Assembly: GCF_024347615.1 (NCBI RefSeq)
Contig: NZ_AP025509.1
Location: 1,364,001 to 1,428,000 of the forward strand
Source: Vibrio splendidus
Lineage (GTDB): Bacteria > Pseudomonadota > Gammaproteobacteria > Enterobacterales > Vibrionaceae
Direction of reading: 5' to 3'
Length of the DNA: 64,000 bases
Made by a program: the position numbers and the translations under genes. The notes under the pieces are model-generated. The model did not search any database. It had not been told where the DNA came from and was given only the letters and a program-made list of their open reading frames with translations. Below are positions 36,754 to 45,271 of the stretch, piece by piece (position 1 is the first letter of the stretch; every line of letters begins with the position of its first letter).

Positions 36754-37740
36754 TTATTCAACAGCCTGAATACGGTCAATCAATGCGCTCAATTCTGGGT
36801 CCGCTTTATCTAGCGCGTCGTACATAGGTTGAACCGCTAGTGCGAACGCAGCCTTGTCTGGCTCCACAAAAGTAACGCCCATTTTCTCGGCTTTAGCACG
36901 CTCTTTTGCTTCCGATTCAGCCCACAATTTTTTCATCAATTCAGATGAATCACTTGCCGCCTTCATTAGCGCATCTTGTTGTTCTGTAGTCAGTTTATCG
37001 TATGCTTTGGTTGAGATAACCAACACATCCGGAACCATCGTATGCTCATCTAAGCTGAAGTATTTAGACACTTCACTGTGACGGCTCAAGCTGAAAGAAG
37101 GAATGTTATTTTCAGCCGCATCTACGACACCTTGCTGCAGTGCTGTGTACAACTCACCGTAAGCTAGTGGCGTTGGGTTACCGCCTAACGCTTTCACCAT
37201 CGCAATTGCTGATGGGCTTGGTTGAACACGAACTTTCAAACCTTTCAGATCTTCTGGTGTGTTAATTGGCTTATTGGTATAGAAGCTACGCGCACCAGCG
37301 TCGTAATACGTCACACCAATAAAGCCGCTATCACGAGAAGAGTTAAGAATGTCACGGCCCACTTCACCATCAGTCACACTGTAGTAGTGCGCTTGATCGC
37401 GGAATAAGTAAGGCATGTTGAATGATGAATAAGCAGGAGAAAAAGCTTCTAGCTCAGCGGCATTACTTTTCACCATATCTAAAGCGCCGTTCTGCATCAG
37501 CTCCATAGATTCACGCTGTGTACCCAATTGAGCATCAGGGTAAATACGAATACGCACCTCACCATCAGTCAATTCACGTACTTCTTTCGCCATAAACGTC
37601 ATCGCTTCATGTACTGCATGGTCACGAGGGTGGTTATGGCTCAGTTTCAATGTTGTCGCTGCATAAGCAGAAGCTGTTGCTCCAAAAGTTAAAGCAGCAC
37701 CGACAACCGCACTAATCAAAGTTTTACGCGTCATCATCAT
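36754..37740 (-). CDS. dctP: TRAP transporter substrate-binding protein (DctP family)
   Basis: 328 residues with a Sec signal (SAVVGAALTFGATASAYA, cleavage near residue 27). The DctP domain has LKLSHNHPRDHAVHEAMTFM at the start, VRIRIYPDAQLGTQRESMEL, and the typical LKGLKVRVQPSPSAIAMVKA with the conserved Arg that binds the carboxylate of the ligand, then NPTPLAYGELYTALQQGVVD. It binds a sugar acid, probably glucuronate, in the periplasm for DctQM. It is split from dctQM by the divergent promoter region. Confidence 0.9.
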   Translation of the reverse strand: MMMTRKTLISAVVGAALTFGATASAYAATTLKLSHNHPRDHAVHEAMTFMAKEVRELTDGEVRIRIYPDAQLGTQRESMELMQNGALDMVKSNAAELEAFSPAYSSFNMPYLFRDQAHYYSVTDGEVGRDILNSSRDSGFIGVTYYDAGARSFYTNKPINTPEDLKGLKVRVQPSPSAIAMVKALGGNPTPLAYGELYTALQQGVVDAAENNIPSFSLSRHSEVSKYFSLDEHTMVPDVLVISTKAYDKLTTEQQDALMKAASDSSELMKKLWAESEAKERAKAEKMGVTFVEPDKAAFALAVQPMYDALDKADPELSALIDRIQAVE

Positions 37741-37838
37741 TCTTATTCTCCGTGGATTGGTTATCCAAAATGTAGGGTGTTTTTTGTTATGGGCTCATAT
37801 TGGGGCTCAAAAAAGGAACCGTCAAAGCTGAAATTAAA

Positions 37839-37998
37839 ATTGATTGACCAATATCACAATAAAAACCCATAAATTGGTCAACCAAAATCATTTGTGAAGT
37901 TGCTCACGCCAACCAAAAAATGAATAGCTTATGATTCAGCCAGATTTTTGAACATACCATCCCTACATAGAAACAATTTCTTACATTGGTAAACCAAT
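37839..37998. promoter_or_regulatory. Three UxuR/ExuR-type operators between dctP and dctQ
   Basis: ATTGATTGACCAAT (37839-37852, one mismatch), TTGGTCAACCAA (37874-37885, inside a 14-bp near-palindrome) and ATTGGTAAACCAAT (37985-37998, perfect arms) share the form ATTGGT-N2-ACCAAT. They flank both divergent promoters, so one regulator can control both arms. This matches the known UxuR/ExuR consensus as I recall it. Confidence 0.8.
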
Positions 37999-38036
37999 TG
38001 TTATGAGATACGCAATTTTGTTGAAAGGAAATAAAC

Positions 38037-38549
38037 ATGAATAAATTGGTCAGTTATATAAATAGAGGGTTGGCCGCCTTTACAGTGTCTCTATCGTCTT
38101 TCTTAGTGCTGTGTGTGATATGGCAGGTTTTATCCCGCTATGTTATTGGCAAACCAAGTACTGTTACCGACGAGCTCGCGCGTTATCTCTTTATGTGGGT
38201 AGCCTTAATTGGTGCTGCTTACACTACGGGGCTGAAACGCCACCTTGCCATCGACCTGCTTACGATGAAGCTGACTGGCAAACGCAAATTAATCAACGAA
38301 ATCGTTATCCAAATAGCCATCGCTTCTTTCTCTTATATCGTTCTGGTGCACGGTGGAAGCCAACTTGCTGCTAAAACGCTTGCGATGGGACAGCTGACTC
38401 CCGCTCTAGGTTTAGAAATGGGCTACATCTACTTCTGCTTACCGATTAGTGGCGCTTTGATGATTTTTTACTCCGTCGTATTTACCTACGAACGCGTTAA
38501 ACAATTAATGTCAGGTGACGATTTGATCACCGACTCACAACTTGATTGA
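38037..38549 (+). CDS. dctQ: TRAP transporter small membrane subunit (DctQ)
   Basis: 170 residues with four hydrophobic segments (near 14-34, 45-68, 88-112 and 128-152). RYVIGKPSTVTDELARYLFMWVALIGAAY includes the family block of the DctQ family (quoted in part). It couples DctP to DctM in the inner membrane for sodium-driven uptake of a sugar acid. The ATG follows AAGGAAAT. dctM starts 16 bp after its stop. Confidence 0.9.
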   Translation: MNKLVSYINRGLAAFTVSLSSFLVLCVIWQVLSRYVIGKPSTVTDELARYLFMWVALIGAAYTTGLKRHLAIDLLTMKLTGKRKLINEIVIQIAIASFSYIVLVHGGSQLAAKTLAMGQLTPALGLEMGYIYFCLPISGALMIFYSVVFTYERVKQLMSGDDLITDSQLD

Positions 38550-38564
38550 TAGAAGGATTTCACA

Positions 38565-39872
38565 ATGGAATGGCAAGTAATACTGACATTATTCGGTAGT
38601 TTCGCTGTACTGCTTACAATCGGTGTACCGGTCTCTTTTGCGATTGGTTTATCGTCACTAGCAACCATCTTAATGAGCTTACCGCTTGAGCCTGCAATCG
38701 CTGTAGTAGCTCAACGTATGGCCGCAGGCCTTGATAACTTTGCGCTATTGGCAATCCCGTTCTTCATTTTGGCGGGCAACATCATGAACCAAGGCGGCAT
38801 CGCGCTGCGTTTGATCAACTTCGCGAAAGTGTTGGGTGGTCGTCTACCGGGTTCATTGGCACACGTAAACGTGATGGCAAACATGATGTTTGGTTCTATC
38901 TCAGGCTCAGCGGTTGCATCGGCGGCTGCTGTTGGTGGCACCATGTCTCCTCTGCAAAAGAAAGACGGCTACGACGAAAACTTCTCTGCTGCGGTAAACA
39001 TTACATCGTGTCCTACCGGTCTATTGATTCCGCCAAGTAACACGCTGATCGTTTTCTCGTTGGTTTCTGGTGGTACTTCAATCGCGGCGCTGTTCTTAGC
39101 GGGCTATATCCCAGGTCTCATCATGGGGCTAAGTATCATGATTGTGGCGGGTATTATTGCAAAACGTCGTGGTTACCCTGTTGCAGCTCGTCCTTCACTA
39201 TCAATGGTTTGGGATACTTTCCTAAAAGCAGCGCCTTCTCTGGCACTGATCGGCATCATCATGGGTGGCATCATTGGCGGTATCTTTACTGCAACTGAAG
39301 CTTCTGCGATTGCCGTGGTATACACGTTTGTTTTAGCCGTGCTTATCTACCGTGAAGTAAAATGGCGTGATATTCCAAAGATCATCCTTGAGTCTGCAGT
39401 AACAACTTCTATCGTTCTATTACTTGTTGGCGCATCCATGGGGATGTCTTGGGCAATGGCGAACGCCGATGTGCCTTACATGATTGCTGATGCATTACTG
39501 GCGGTTTCTGATAACCCGCTAATGATCCTACTGATTATCAACGTGATTCTGCTGATTGTGGGTATCTTCATGGATATGACACCAGCGGTACTGATCTTCA
39601 CACCAATCTTCCTACCAATCGCGCTAGACCTAGGCATCGACCCTGTGCACTTCGGCATCATGATGACCTTCAACCTTGCTATCGGTATCTGTACGCCGCC
39701 AGTAGGTAGTGCTCTATTCATCGGTTGTTCGGTTGCCAACATTGCCATCGACAAAGTCATCAAACCTTTGCTGCCATTCTATGCAGCACTGATTGCAGCC
39801 CTAATGGCCGTTACTTTTATCCCTGAGCTGAGCTTGTTCCTACCTGAATTGGTACTGGGCTACGGTTCATAA
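38565..39872 (+). CDS. dctM: TRAP transporter large permease subunit (DctM)
   Basis: 435 residues, with about 12 membrane segments. Family hallmarks: PFFILAGNIMNQGGIA, MMFGSISGSAVASAAAVGGT (GSISGSAVA), CPTGLLIPPSN and the C-terminal PPVGSALFIGC. It forms the sodium-coupled channel for the acid bound by DctP. It sits between dctQ and uxuB on the plus arm, followed by a hairpin and then the uxuB RBS. Confidence 0.93.
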   Translation: MEWQVILTLFGSFAVLLTIGVPVSFAIGLSSLATILMSLPLEPAIAVVAQRMAAGLDNFALLAIPFFILAGNIMNQGGIALRLINFAKVLGGRLPGSLAHVNVMANMMFGSISGSAVASAAAVGGTMSPLQKKDGYDENFSAAVNITSCPTGLLIPPSNTLIVFSLVSGGTSIAALFLAGYIPGLIMGLSIMIVAGIIAKRRGYPVAARPSLSMVWDTFLKAAPSLALIGIIMGGIIGGIFTATEASAIAVVYTFVLAVLIYREVKWRDIPKIILESAVTTSIVLLLVGASMGMSWAMANADVPYMIADALLAVSDNPLMILLIINVILLIVGIFMDMTPAVLIFTPIFLPIALDLGIDPVHFGIMMTFNLAIGICTPPVGSALFIGCSVANIAIDKVIKPLLPFYAALIAALMAVTFIPELSLFLPELVLGYGS

Positions 39873-39932
39873 TTAGGTCACAGATAGATTCTAAGACTGC
39901 TAAACACTCAAACGCTTTATCAAATAATAAAA

Positions 39933-39954
39933 TCCCGCTGGTTCGCTGGCGGGA
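39933..39954 (+). other. Intercistronic hairpin before uxuB
   Basis: TCCCGC and GCGGGA form a stem around TGGTTCGCTG, ending 6 bp before AAAAGGA, the ribosome-binding site of uxuB. There is no T tract. It may stabilise or modulate the downstream message. Confidence 0.5.
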
Positions 39955-39968
39955 AAAGGAACTGAATA

Positions 39969-41432
39969 ATGAAGACTGTTGCTAACTCTACGCTGCCAAA
40001 CACTGTATTACGACCTGACTACGACCGTTCAGCACTCCAAAGCCGTATCGTGCACCTTGGCTTCGGTGCATTTCACCGAGCACACCAAGCGCTGTTCACC
40101 AATGAAATGCTCAGCAAAACCAACACTGATTGGGGCATTTGTGAGATAAACCTATTCGGCGGCGAAGACCTAATTGAATCACTTCGCGCGCAAGACCACC
40201 TTTACACCGTAGCTGAAAAAGGCGCTGAATCCACAGACGTTAAAGTGATCGGCTCAGTAACCGAATCTCTTCACCCAAGTCTAGATGGCATCGAATCCGT
40301 ATTAGAAAAAATGGCCGAGCCTCAAGTGGCTATCGTTTCTATGACCATCACAGAGAAAGGCTACTGCGCTGACCCAGCGACAGGTAAACTCGACAAAAAT
40401 AACCCATTAGTCATCGCTGACCTAGCTAACCCAAGCGAACCTAAATCAGCATTAGGTTACATTGTCCAAGCCCTCAAAATTCGACGTGAACGTGGCTTAA
40501 CACCATTCACGGTCATGTCTTGCGATAACGTGCAAGAGAACGGTCATGTAGCAAAAGCAGCGATCATTGAGTTCGTTCAACTGCTCGACCCAGAATTACG
40601 TGATTGGATTGAAACCAATGTCACCTTCCCATGCACCATGGTTGACCGCATCGTACCCGCAGCAACCGAAGAGACACTGACAGAAATTGCAGAACTGCTT
40701 GGTTGTGAAGACCCATGTGGTATCGCCTGTGAACCCTTCCGCCAATGGGTGATTGAAGATAACTTTGTGGCAGGCCGTCCAGACTGGAATGTCGCTGGCG
40801 CAGAGTTCGTCGAAGATGTGGTGCCTTACGAAGAGATGAAACTGCGCATGCTCAATGGCAGTCACTCTTTCCTTGCTTACCTTGGATACCTTGGTGGTTA
40901 CGACCATATTTCCGACACCATGACAGATGCAGGCTACCGTAAAGCCGCTTTTGACATGATGATGAAATCACAGGCACCTTCGTTAACCATGCCTGAAGGG
41001 ACAGATTTGGAAGGTTACGCAACCTTGCTTATCAACCGCTTCACGAACCCAAGTTTGAAACATAAGACGTGGCAGATTGCGATGGATGGCAGCCAAAAGA
41101 TCCCTCAGCGTATGGGTGGCAGCTTACGATTCCATTTAGAGCAAGGCTCAGACTTCTCATGGCTTGCAACGGCCATCGCTGGCTGGATGCGTTATGTATC
41201 TGGCGTTGATGAGCAAGGTAATGAGATCGATGTTCGCGATCCAATGGCAGACACACTTCGTCAAATCTGCGACCAGCATGGACTCAATGTTTCTGTGGTT
41301 CCTGCATTGCTTGCTGTTGAAGCGATTTTCCCTGCTGAGCTAGGCCAAAACCCACAAGTCATCGATGCAGTAAGTTCAGCATACCAATCACTCATTGAAC
41401 ACGGTGCCGTTGCTACCGTGGCTGCGTTATAA
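39969..41432 (+). CDS. uxuB: D-fructuronate reductase (mannonate oxidoreductase)
   Basis: 487 residues, a long-chain mannitol dehydrogenase-type enzyme that reduces D-fructuronate to D-mannonate with NADH. N-terminal IVHLGFGAFHRAHQALFTN (Rossmann region), the family block VMSCDNVQENGHV and the catalytic KLRMLNGSHSFLAYLGYLGG with Lys and His. Length fits UxuB. It is in operon order with uxaC (12 bp gap) and is preceded by dctM. Confidence 0.94.
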   Translation: MKTVANSTLPNTVLRPDYDRSALQSRIVHLGFGAFHRAHQALFTNEMLSKTNTDWGICEINLFGGEDLIESLRAQDHLYTVAEKGAESTDVKVIGSVTESLHPSLDGIESVLEKMAEPQVAIVSMTITEKGYCADPATGKLDKNNPLVIADLANPSEPKSALGYIVQALKIRRERGLTPFTVMSCDNVQENGHVAKAAIIEFVQLLDPELRDWIETNVTFPCTMVDRIVPAATEETLTEIAELLGCEDPCGIACEPFRQWVIEDNFVAGRPDWNVAGAEFVEDVVPYEEMKLRMLNGSHSFLAYLGYLGGYDHISDTMTDAGYRKAAFDMMMKSQAPSLTMPEGTDLEGYATLLINRFTNPSLKHKTWQIAMDGSQKIPQRMGGSLRFHLEQGSDFSWLATAIAGWMRYVSGVDEQGNEIDVRDPMADTLRQICDQHGLNVSVVPALLAVEAIFPAELGQNPQVIDAVSSAYQSLIEHGAVATVAAL

Positions 41433-41444
41433 GGAGTACAAGCA

Positions 41445-42857
41445 ATGAAAAATTTCTTATGCGAAGACTTTTTACTGTCGAATGAGACTGCACGTCGTTT
41501 GTACCATGAACACGCAAGCCACCAGCCGATTTATGACTATCACTGCCATCTAAACCCGGCAGAAGTGGCTCAAGATCGTCAGTTCGAAAACATGTCTAAG
41601 ATTTGGCTTGAGGGTGACCACTACAAATGGCGAGGCATGCGTTCAGCAGGGATTGATGAGCGTCTGATTACTGGAGGCGCAAGCGATTATGATAAGTTCA
41701 TGGCATGGGCTAGAACCGTCCCTCAAACCTTGGGCAACCCACTTTACCACTGGACTCATTTAGAACTACGCCGCCCATTTGGTATTACTGGCACTCTCTT
41801 TGGTCCAGAAACCGCAGACCAAATTTGGCACGAAGGCAACGAGCTATTAGCGACACCGGAATTTAGTGCTCGCGGCATCATGCAGCAAATGAATGTTGTT
41901 ATGGCCGGCACGACGGATGACCCTATTGATTCTCTTGAACACCATAAAGCGATCGCTGAAGACAACACATTCGATGTGAAGGTTCTACCAAGCTGGCGCC
42001 CAGATAAAGCGTTCAAAATTGAACTTGATAGCTTTGCTGATTACCTACAAAAATTAGGCATGGTTGCTGACGTTGAAATCACTCGCTTCCATCACCTATT
42101 GACTGCTTTAGACAGCCGCCTAGCGCATTTCAACGACCATGGTTGCCGTGCAGCAGACCACGGTATTGAGGTAGTTCGCTACGCACCTATTCCATCTGAA
42201 TCGGATTTGGATGCCCTGTTAGCTCGACGCCTCAATGGCGAAACACTCACCGATCTAGAATGTGCGCAGTTTTCAACAGCGGTTCAGGTGTGGTTAGGCA
42301 AGCGCTACGCCGCAATGGGTTGGGTAATGCAGCTTCACATTGGTGCTCAGCGCAATAACAACACGCGCATGTTCCAACTGTTAGGCGCAGATGCAGGGTT
42401 TGATTCGATCAGCGATAAGACGTTTGCCTTCGAATTGGCTCACCTGTTAGACGAGATGGATCAAAGCAACGAACTGCCTCGCACCATTCTTTACTGCTTA
42501 AACCCTCGCGATAACGAGATGATGGCAACCATGATTGGCAACTTCCAAGGTGGCGGCATCGCGGGCAAAGTTCAGTTTGGTTCTGGTTGGTGGTTCAACG
42601 ATCAGAAAGACGGCATGCAACGCCAAATGGAGCAGCTATCTCAGCTTGGTCTGCTTAGCCAGTTTGTCGGCATGCTGACTGACTCCCGCAGCTTCTTGTC
42701 GTACACACGCCACGAATACTTCCGCCGAATTCTGTGTGACATGCTTGGTCGTTGGGCTGAAAACGGCGAGGTGCCAAACGACATGTCACGGCTTGGCCCT
42801 ATGGTCGAAGACATCTGCTTTGGAAACGCAAAACGCTACTTCGAAGAGAGGGCGTAA
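41445..42857 (+). CDS. uxaC: Glucuronate isomerase
   Basis: 470 residues, the usual UxaC length. It isomerises D-glucuronate to D-fructuronate (and galacturonate to tagaturonate). Amidohydrolase-fold signatures: [18 protein letters not shown] near residue 31 with the metal-binding Hx[17 protein letters not shown] near 87-102, and the C-terminal [19 protein letters not shown]. No uxaA/uxaB genes are present, so glucuronate is the main input. It overlaps no neighbour; kdgK follows after 3 bp. Confidence 0.95.
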   Translation: MKNFLCEDFLLSNETARRLYHEHASHQPIYDYHCHLNPAEVAQDRQFENMSKIWLEGDHYKWRGMRSAGIDERLITGGASDYDKFMAWARTVPQTLGNPLYHWTHLELRRPFGITGTLFGPETADQIWHEGNELLATPEFSARGIMQQMNVVMAGTTDDPIDSLEHHKAIAEDNTFDVKVLPSWRPDKAFKIELDSFADYLQKLGMVADVEITRFHHLLTALDSRLAHFNDHGCRAADHGIEVVRYAPIPSESDLDALLARRLNGETLTDLECAQFSTAVQVWLGKRYAAMGWVMQLHIGAQRNNNTRMFQLLGADAGFDSISDKTFAFELAHLLDEMDQSNELPRTILYCLNPRDNEMMATMIGNFQGGGIAGKVQFGSGWWFNDQKDGMQRQMEQLSQLGLLSQFVGMLTDSRSFLSYTRHEYFRRILCDMLGRWAENGEVPNDMSRLGPMVEDICFGNAKRYFEERA

Positions 42858-42860
42858 CCC

Positions 42861-43853
42861 ATGAAACATATCGCCATTATTGGTGAGTGCATGATCGAGC
42901 TTAACGGCAAACCGTTCGGCTCAATGCATCAAACGTTTGGCGGAGACACACTCAATGCTGCGGTCTATCTAAGCCGCGGCTGCGAGGCCAACCTCAATCA
43001 AGATGACATCAAAGTGTCCTACGTCACGGCTTTGGGCGCAGACCCGATTAGCAAGGGAATGTTAGAACGCTGGCAACAAGAAGGGATATCGACTGACCTT
43101 GTTCTACAAGACAGCCAACGTACTCCAGGCCTATACCTGATTCAGCTTGATGACGCAGGTGAACGTACCTTTCTGTATTGGAGAAATCAATCGGCTGCAC
43201 GCTACCTACTGCAGCACCCTGATTTCAATCAGATAAAGCAGGCACTGCGCAATGTCGATATGGTCTTTCTCAGCGGTATCACATTAGCGATTCTGCCTGA
43301 GCAAGATCGTATCGAGCTATTGAACATCTTGGTTGAGTTGAAGACACAAGGCGTTGAGATCGCCTTCGACAGTAACTTCCGCCCTGCGCTTTGGCCACAG
43401 GACGAAAACCAAACCGTTAAGAACAGCTACCAAGCCATGTATACGCTGACAGATTTAGCTTTAGTCACGTTCGATGATGAACAGTTGATTTGGGGAGATA
43501 CTTCACCAGAACAAACCATCGAACGTCTAACTTCACTAGGTGTTAAGCAATGCGTCGTCAAACTGGGTGCAGATGGCTGTCTCATTCAAGATGCCACAAT
43601 TCAAAGTGACATAAATCTAAATTCTGGTACCGCTTCGGCTCCACGGGCGGTGCCGACCCTACCTGTTGAACATGTCGTTGATACGACCTCGGCAGGAGAC
43701 TCATTCAATGGCGGGTTTTTATCTGCTTACCTTGCGGGCGAAGACTTAACAAAGTCATGCCAGCGCGGCAATACCATGGCAGGCGTCGTTATCCAACATC
43801 GTGGTGCCATTATTGCAAAAGAACTAACTCAAGCGGCCATCACAGCCATTTAA
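42861..43853 (+). CDS. kdgK: 2-keto-3-deoxygluconate kinase, copy 1
   Basis: 330 residues of the PfkB/ribokinase family, phosphorylating KDG to KDPG with ATP. Signatures: IAIIGECMIELNGKPFGSMH at the start, TFGGDTLNAAVYLSRG, and the catalytic block VVDTTSAGDSFNGGFLSAYL with the base Asp. A stretch of about 12 residues in the C-terminal third (QSDINLNSGTASAPRA) is an insertion relative to copy 2. It starts 3 bp after uxaC and is followed after 9 bp by eda. Its closest relative in the window is the gene at 56380. Confidence 0.93.
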   Translation: MKHIAIIGECMIELNGKPFGSMHQTFGGDTLNAAVYLSRGCEANLNQDDIKVSYVTALGADPISKGMLERWQQEGISTDLVLQDSQRTPGLYLIQLDDAGERTFLYWRNQSAARYLLQHPDFNQIKQALRNVDMVFLSGITLAILPEQDRIELLNILVELKTQGVEIAFDSNFRPALWPQDENQTVKNSYQAMYTLTDLALVTFDDEQLIWGDTSPEQTIERLTSLGVKQCVVKLGADGCLIQDATIQSDINLNSGTASAPRAVPTLPVEHVVDTTSAGDSFNGGFLSAYLAGEDLTKSCQRGNTMAGVVIQHRGAIIAKELTQAAITAI

Positions 43854-43862
43854 GGAATACCA

Positions 43863-44489
43863 ATGTCTAACATCAAACAACAACTGAAAACACTGAAAGT
43901 TATCCCTGTGATCGCTATCGACAACGCTGAAGACATCATCCCTCTGGGTAAAGTGTTAGCTGAAAATGGTTTACCTGCAGCAGAAATCACGTTCCGTTCT
44001 GAGGCTGCCGTCGAAGCTATTCGTCTACTTCGTGAATCACAACCAGATATGTTGATCGGCGCTGGCACTGTGCTCAATCGTGAGCAAGCTATCGCGGCTA
44101 AAGAAGCGGGCGCAACGTTTGTGGTCTCTCCTGGCTTTAACCCAAACACGGTAAGAGCCTGCCAAGAGATTGGTATTGATATCATTCCTGGGGTCAACAA
44201 CCCGAGTACAGTAGAAGCCGCTCTAGAAATGGGCTTAACCACATTGAAGTTCTTCCCAGCTGAGGCATCAGGTGGCATCAACATGGTTAAGTCACTTCTT
44301 GCGCCTTACACGGATATTGAGATCATGCCGACAGGTGGCATTAACCCAAACAATATTAAAGACTACCTAGCGATACCTCGAGTACTCGCATGTGGTGGTA
44401 CTTGGATGGTGGATAAGAAGCTGATTGAAGAAGGCAATTGGGAAGAACTGGCTCATTTAACTCGTGAAGCTGTTAAGTTAGTCAATTAA
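43863..44489 (+). CDS. eda: KDPG aldolase, copy 1
   Basis: 208 residues. Cleaves KDPG to pyruvate and glyceraldehyde-3-phosphate, the last step of this pathway. Typical blocks: KVIPVIAIDNAEDIIPLGKV, the active-site Glu in PAAEITFRS, GAGTVLNREQA, and the Schiff-base Lys in TTLKFFPAEASGG (near residue 133). It lies at the end of the operon before a terminator. It is very similar to the second copy at 57352. Confidence 0.95.
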   Translation: MSNIKQQLKTLKVIPVIAIDNAEDIIPLGKVLAENGLPAAEITFRSEAAVEAIRLLRESQPDMLIGAGTVLNREQAIAAKEAGATFVVSPGFNPNTVRACQEIGIDIIPGVNNPSTVEAALEMGLTTLKFFPAEASGGINMVKSLLAPYTDIEIMPTGGINPNNIKDYLAIPRVLACGGTWMVDKKLIEEGNWEELAHLTREAVKLVN

Positions 44490-44524
44490 ACCTAATGCAA
44501 TAGCACCTTTAGCGTTATATCTAG

Positions 44525-44547
44525 CCCTCCTTTTGGAGGGTTATTTT
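44525..44547 (+). terminator. Terminator of the hexuronate plus-strand operon
   Basis: CCCTCC and GGAGGG form a stem with a TTTT loop, followed by TTATTTTA. About 36 bp after the eda stop. Confidence 0.75.
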
Positions 44548-44618
44548 ATGGTTGAGCATTATTCCCTCAAAGTTAATATTTATTCGTGCTCGATAGCATC
44601 TAAAAATATAGGCTAAAT

Positions 44619-45122
44619 ATGGAAAACTGGATAACACAAGGTGTTGGCGGCCTGGCTTTTTGTATCGGTGTAATGGCCTTTTGGCAAAAAGATGATATGC
44701 GTTTTCGCTACCAGATGATGATCTTTTGTTTTGTCATGAGTATCCATTTCATATTCATGGGTGCCATAGTGGCGGCTATAGGCGTAATTATTAATGCTAT
44801 TCGCAGCTATGTATCGATAAAAACTCAATCGCGCAAAGTGATGTGGTTCTTTATTGGCTTGATGTGGTGTATGACTTTACCCAACATGAATCATTTCTTT
44901 GAATTTATTACGGTTGTTGGTTCATCCGTTGCGACATGGGCACTCTTTTCAAGACAAGGCATCGCATTGAGGTCATTGATCTTATTCAATTCCTTCTGTT
45001 GGGCTAGCCATAACATTTGGATTGGTTCGATTGGCGGCTCCTTTGTCGAAATCACCTTTATTGCCACCAACATGGTCACTATCTATCGTTTACATCAGCG
45101 CAGATTGTTAATGGTAAAATAG
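44619..45122 (+). CDS. YgjV-family inner-membrane protein
   Basis: 167 residues with about five to six predicted membrane segments (near 7-23, 34-55, 56-72, 81-95, 98-112, 130-155). The sequence pattern GLAFCIGVMAFWQKDDMRFR and WALFSRQG followed by FNSFCWASHNIWIGSIGG matches YgjV-like proteins. Function unknown. It has its own ATG after a weak RBS and a terminator at 45217. Confidence 0.75.
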   Translation: MENWITQGVGGLAFCIGVMAFWQKDDMRFRYQMMIFCFVMSIHFIFMGAIVAAIGVIINAIRSYVSIKTQSRKVMWFFIGLMWCMTLPNMNHFFEFITVVGSSVATWALFSRQGIALRSLILFNSFCWASHNIWIGSIGGSFVEITFIATNMVTIYRLHQRRLLMVK

Positions 45123-45216
45123 GTAATATTCTCTGAAACAATACCTACGATTTAAGCCTAGAGCTAATTTATTCATCGTATTTTGAAGAACACAAGTAAT
45201 GAACATTTTGAAAATA

Positions 45217-45254
45217 AAACAAAGGCCAACGTTCACACGTTGGCCTTTGTTTTA
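45217..45254. terminator. Bidirectional terminator between ygjV-like and the glutathione synthetase-like gene
   Basis: ACAAAGGCCAACG and CGTTGGCCTTTGT form a 13-bp stem with loop TTCACA; A-rich on the left and T-rich on the right, so it can serve both convergent genes. Confidence 0.85.
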
Positions 45255-45271
45255 TCTGCTATTTGTCGGAA

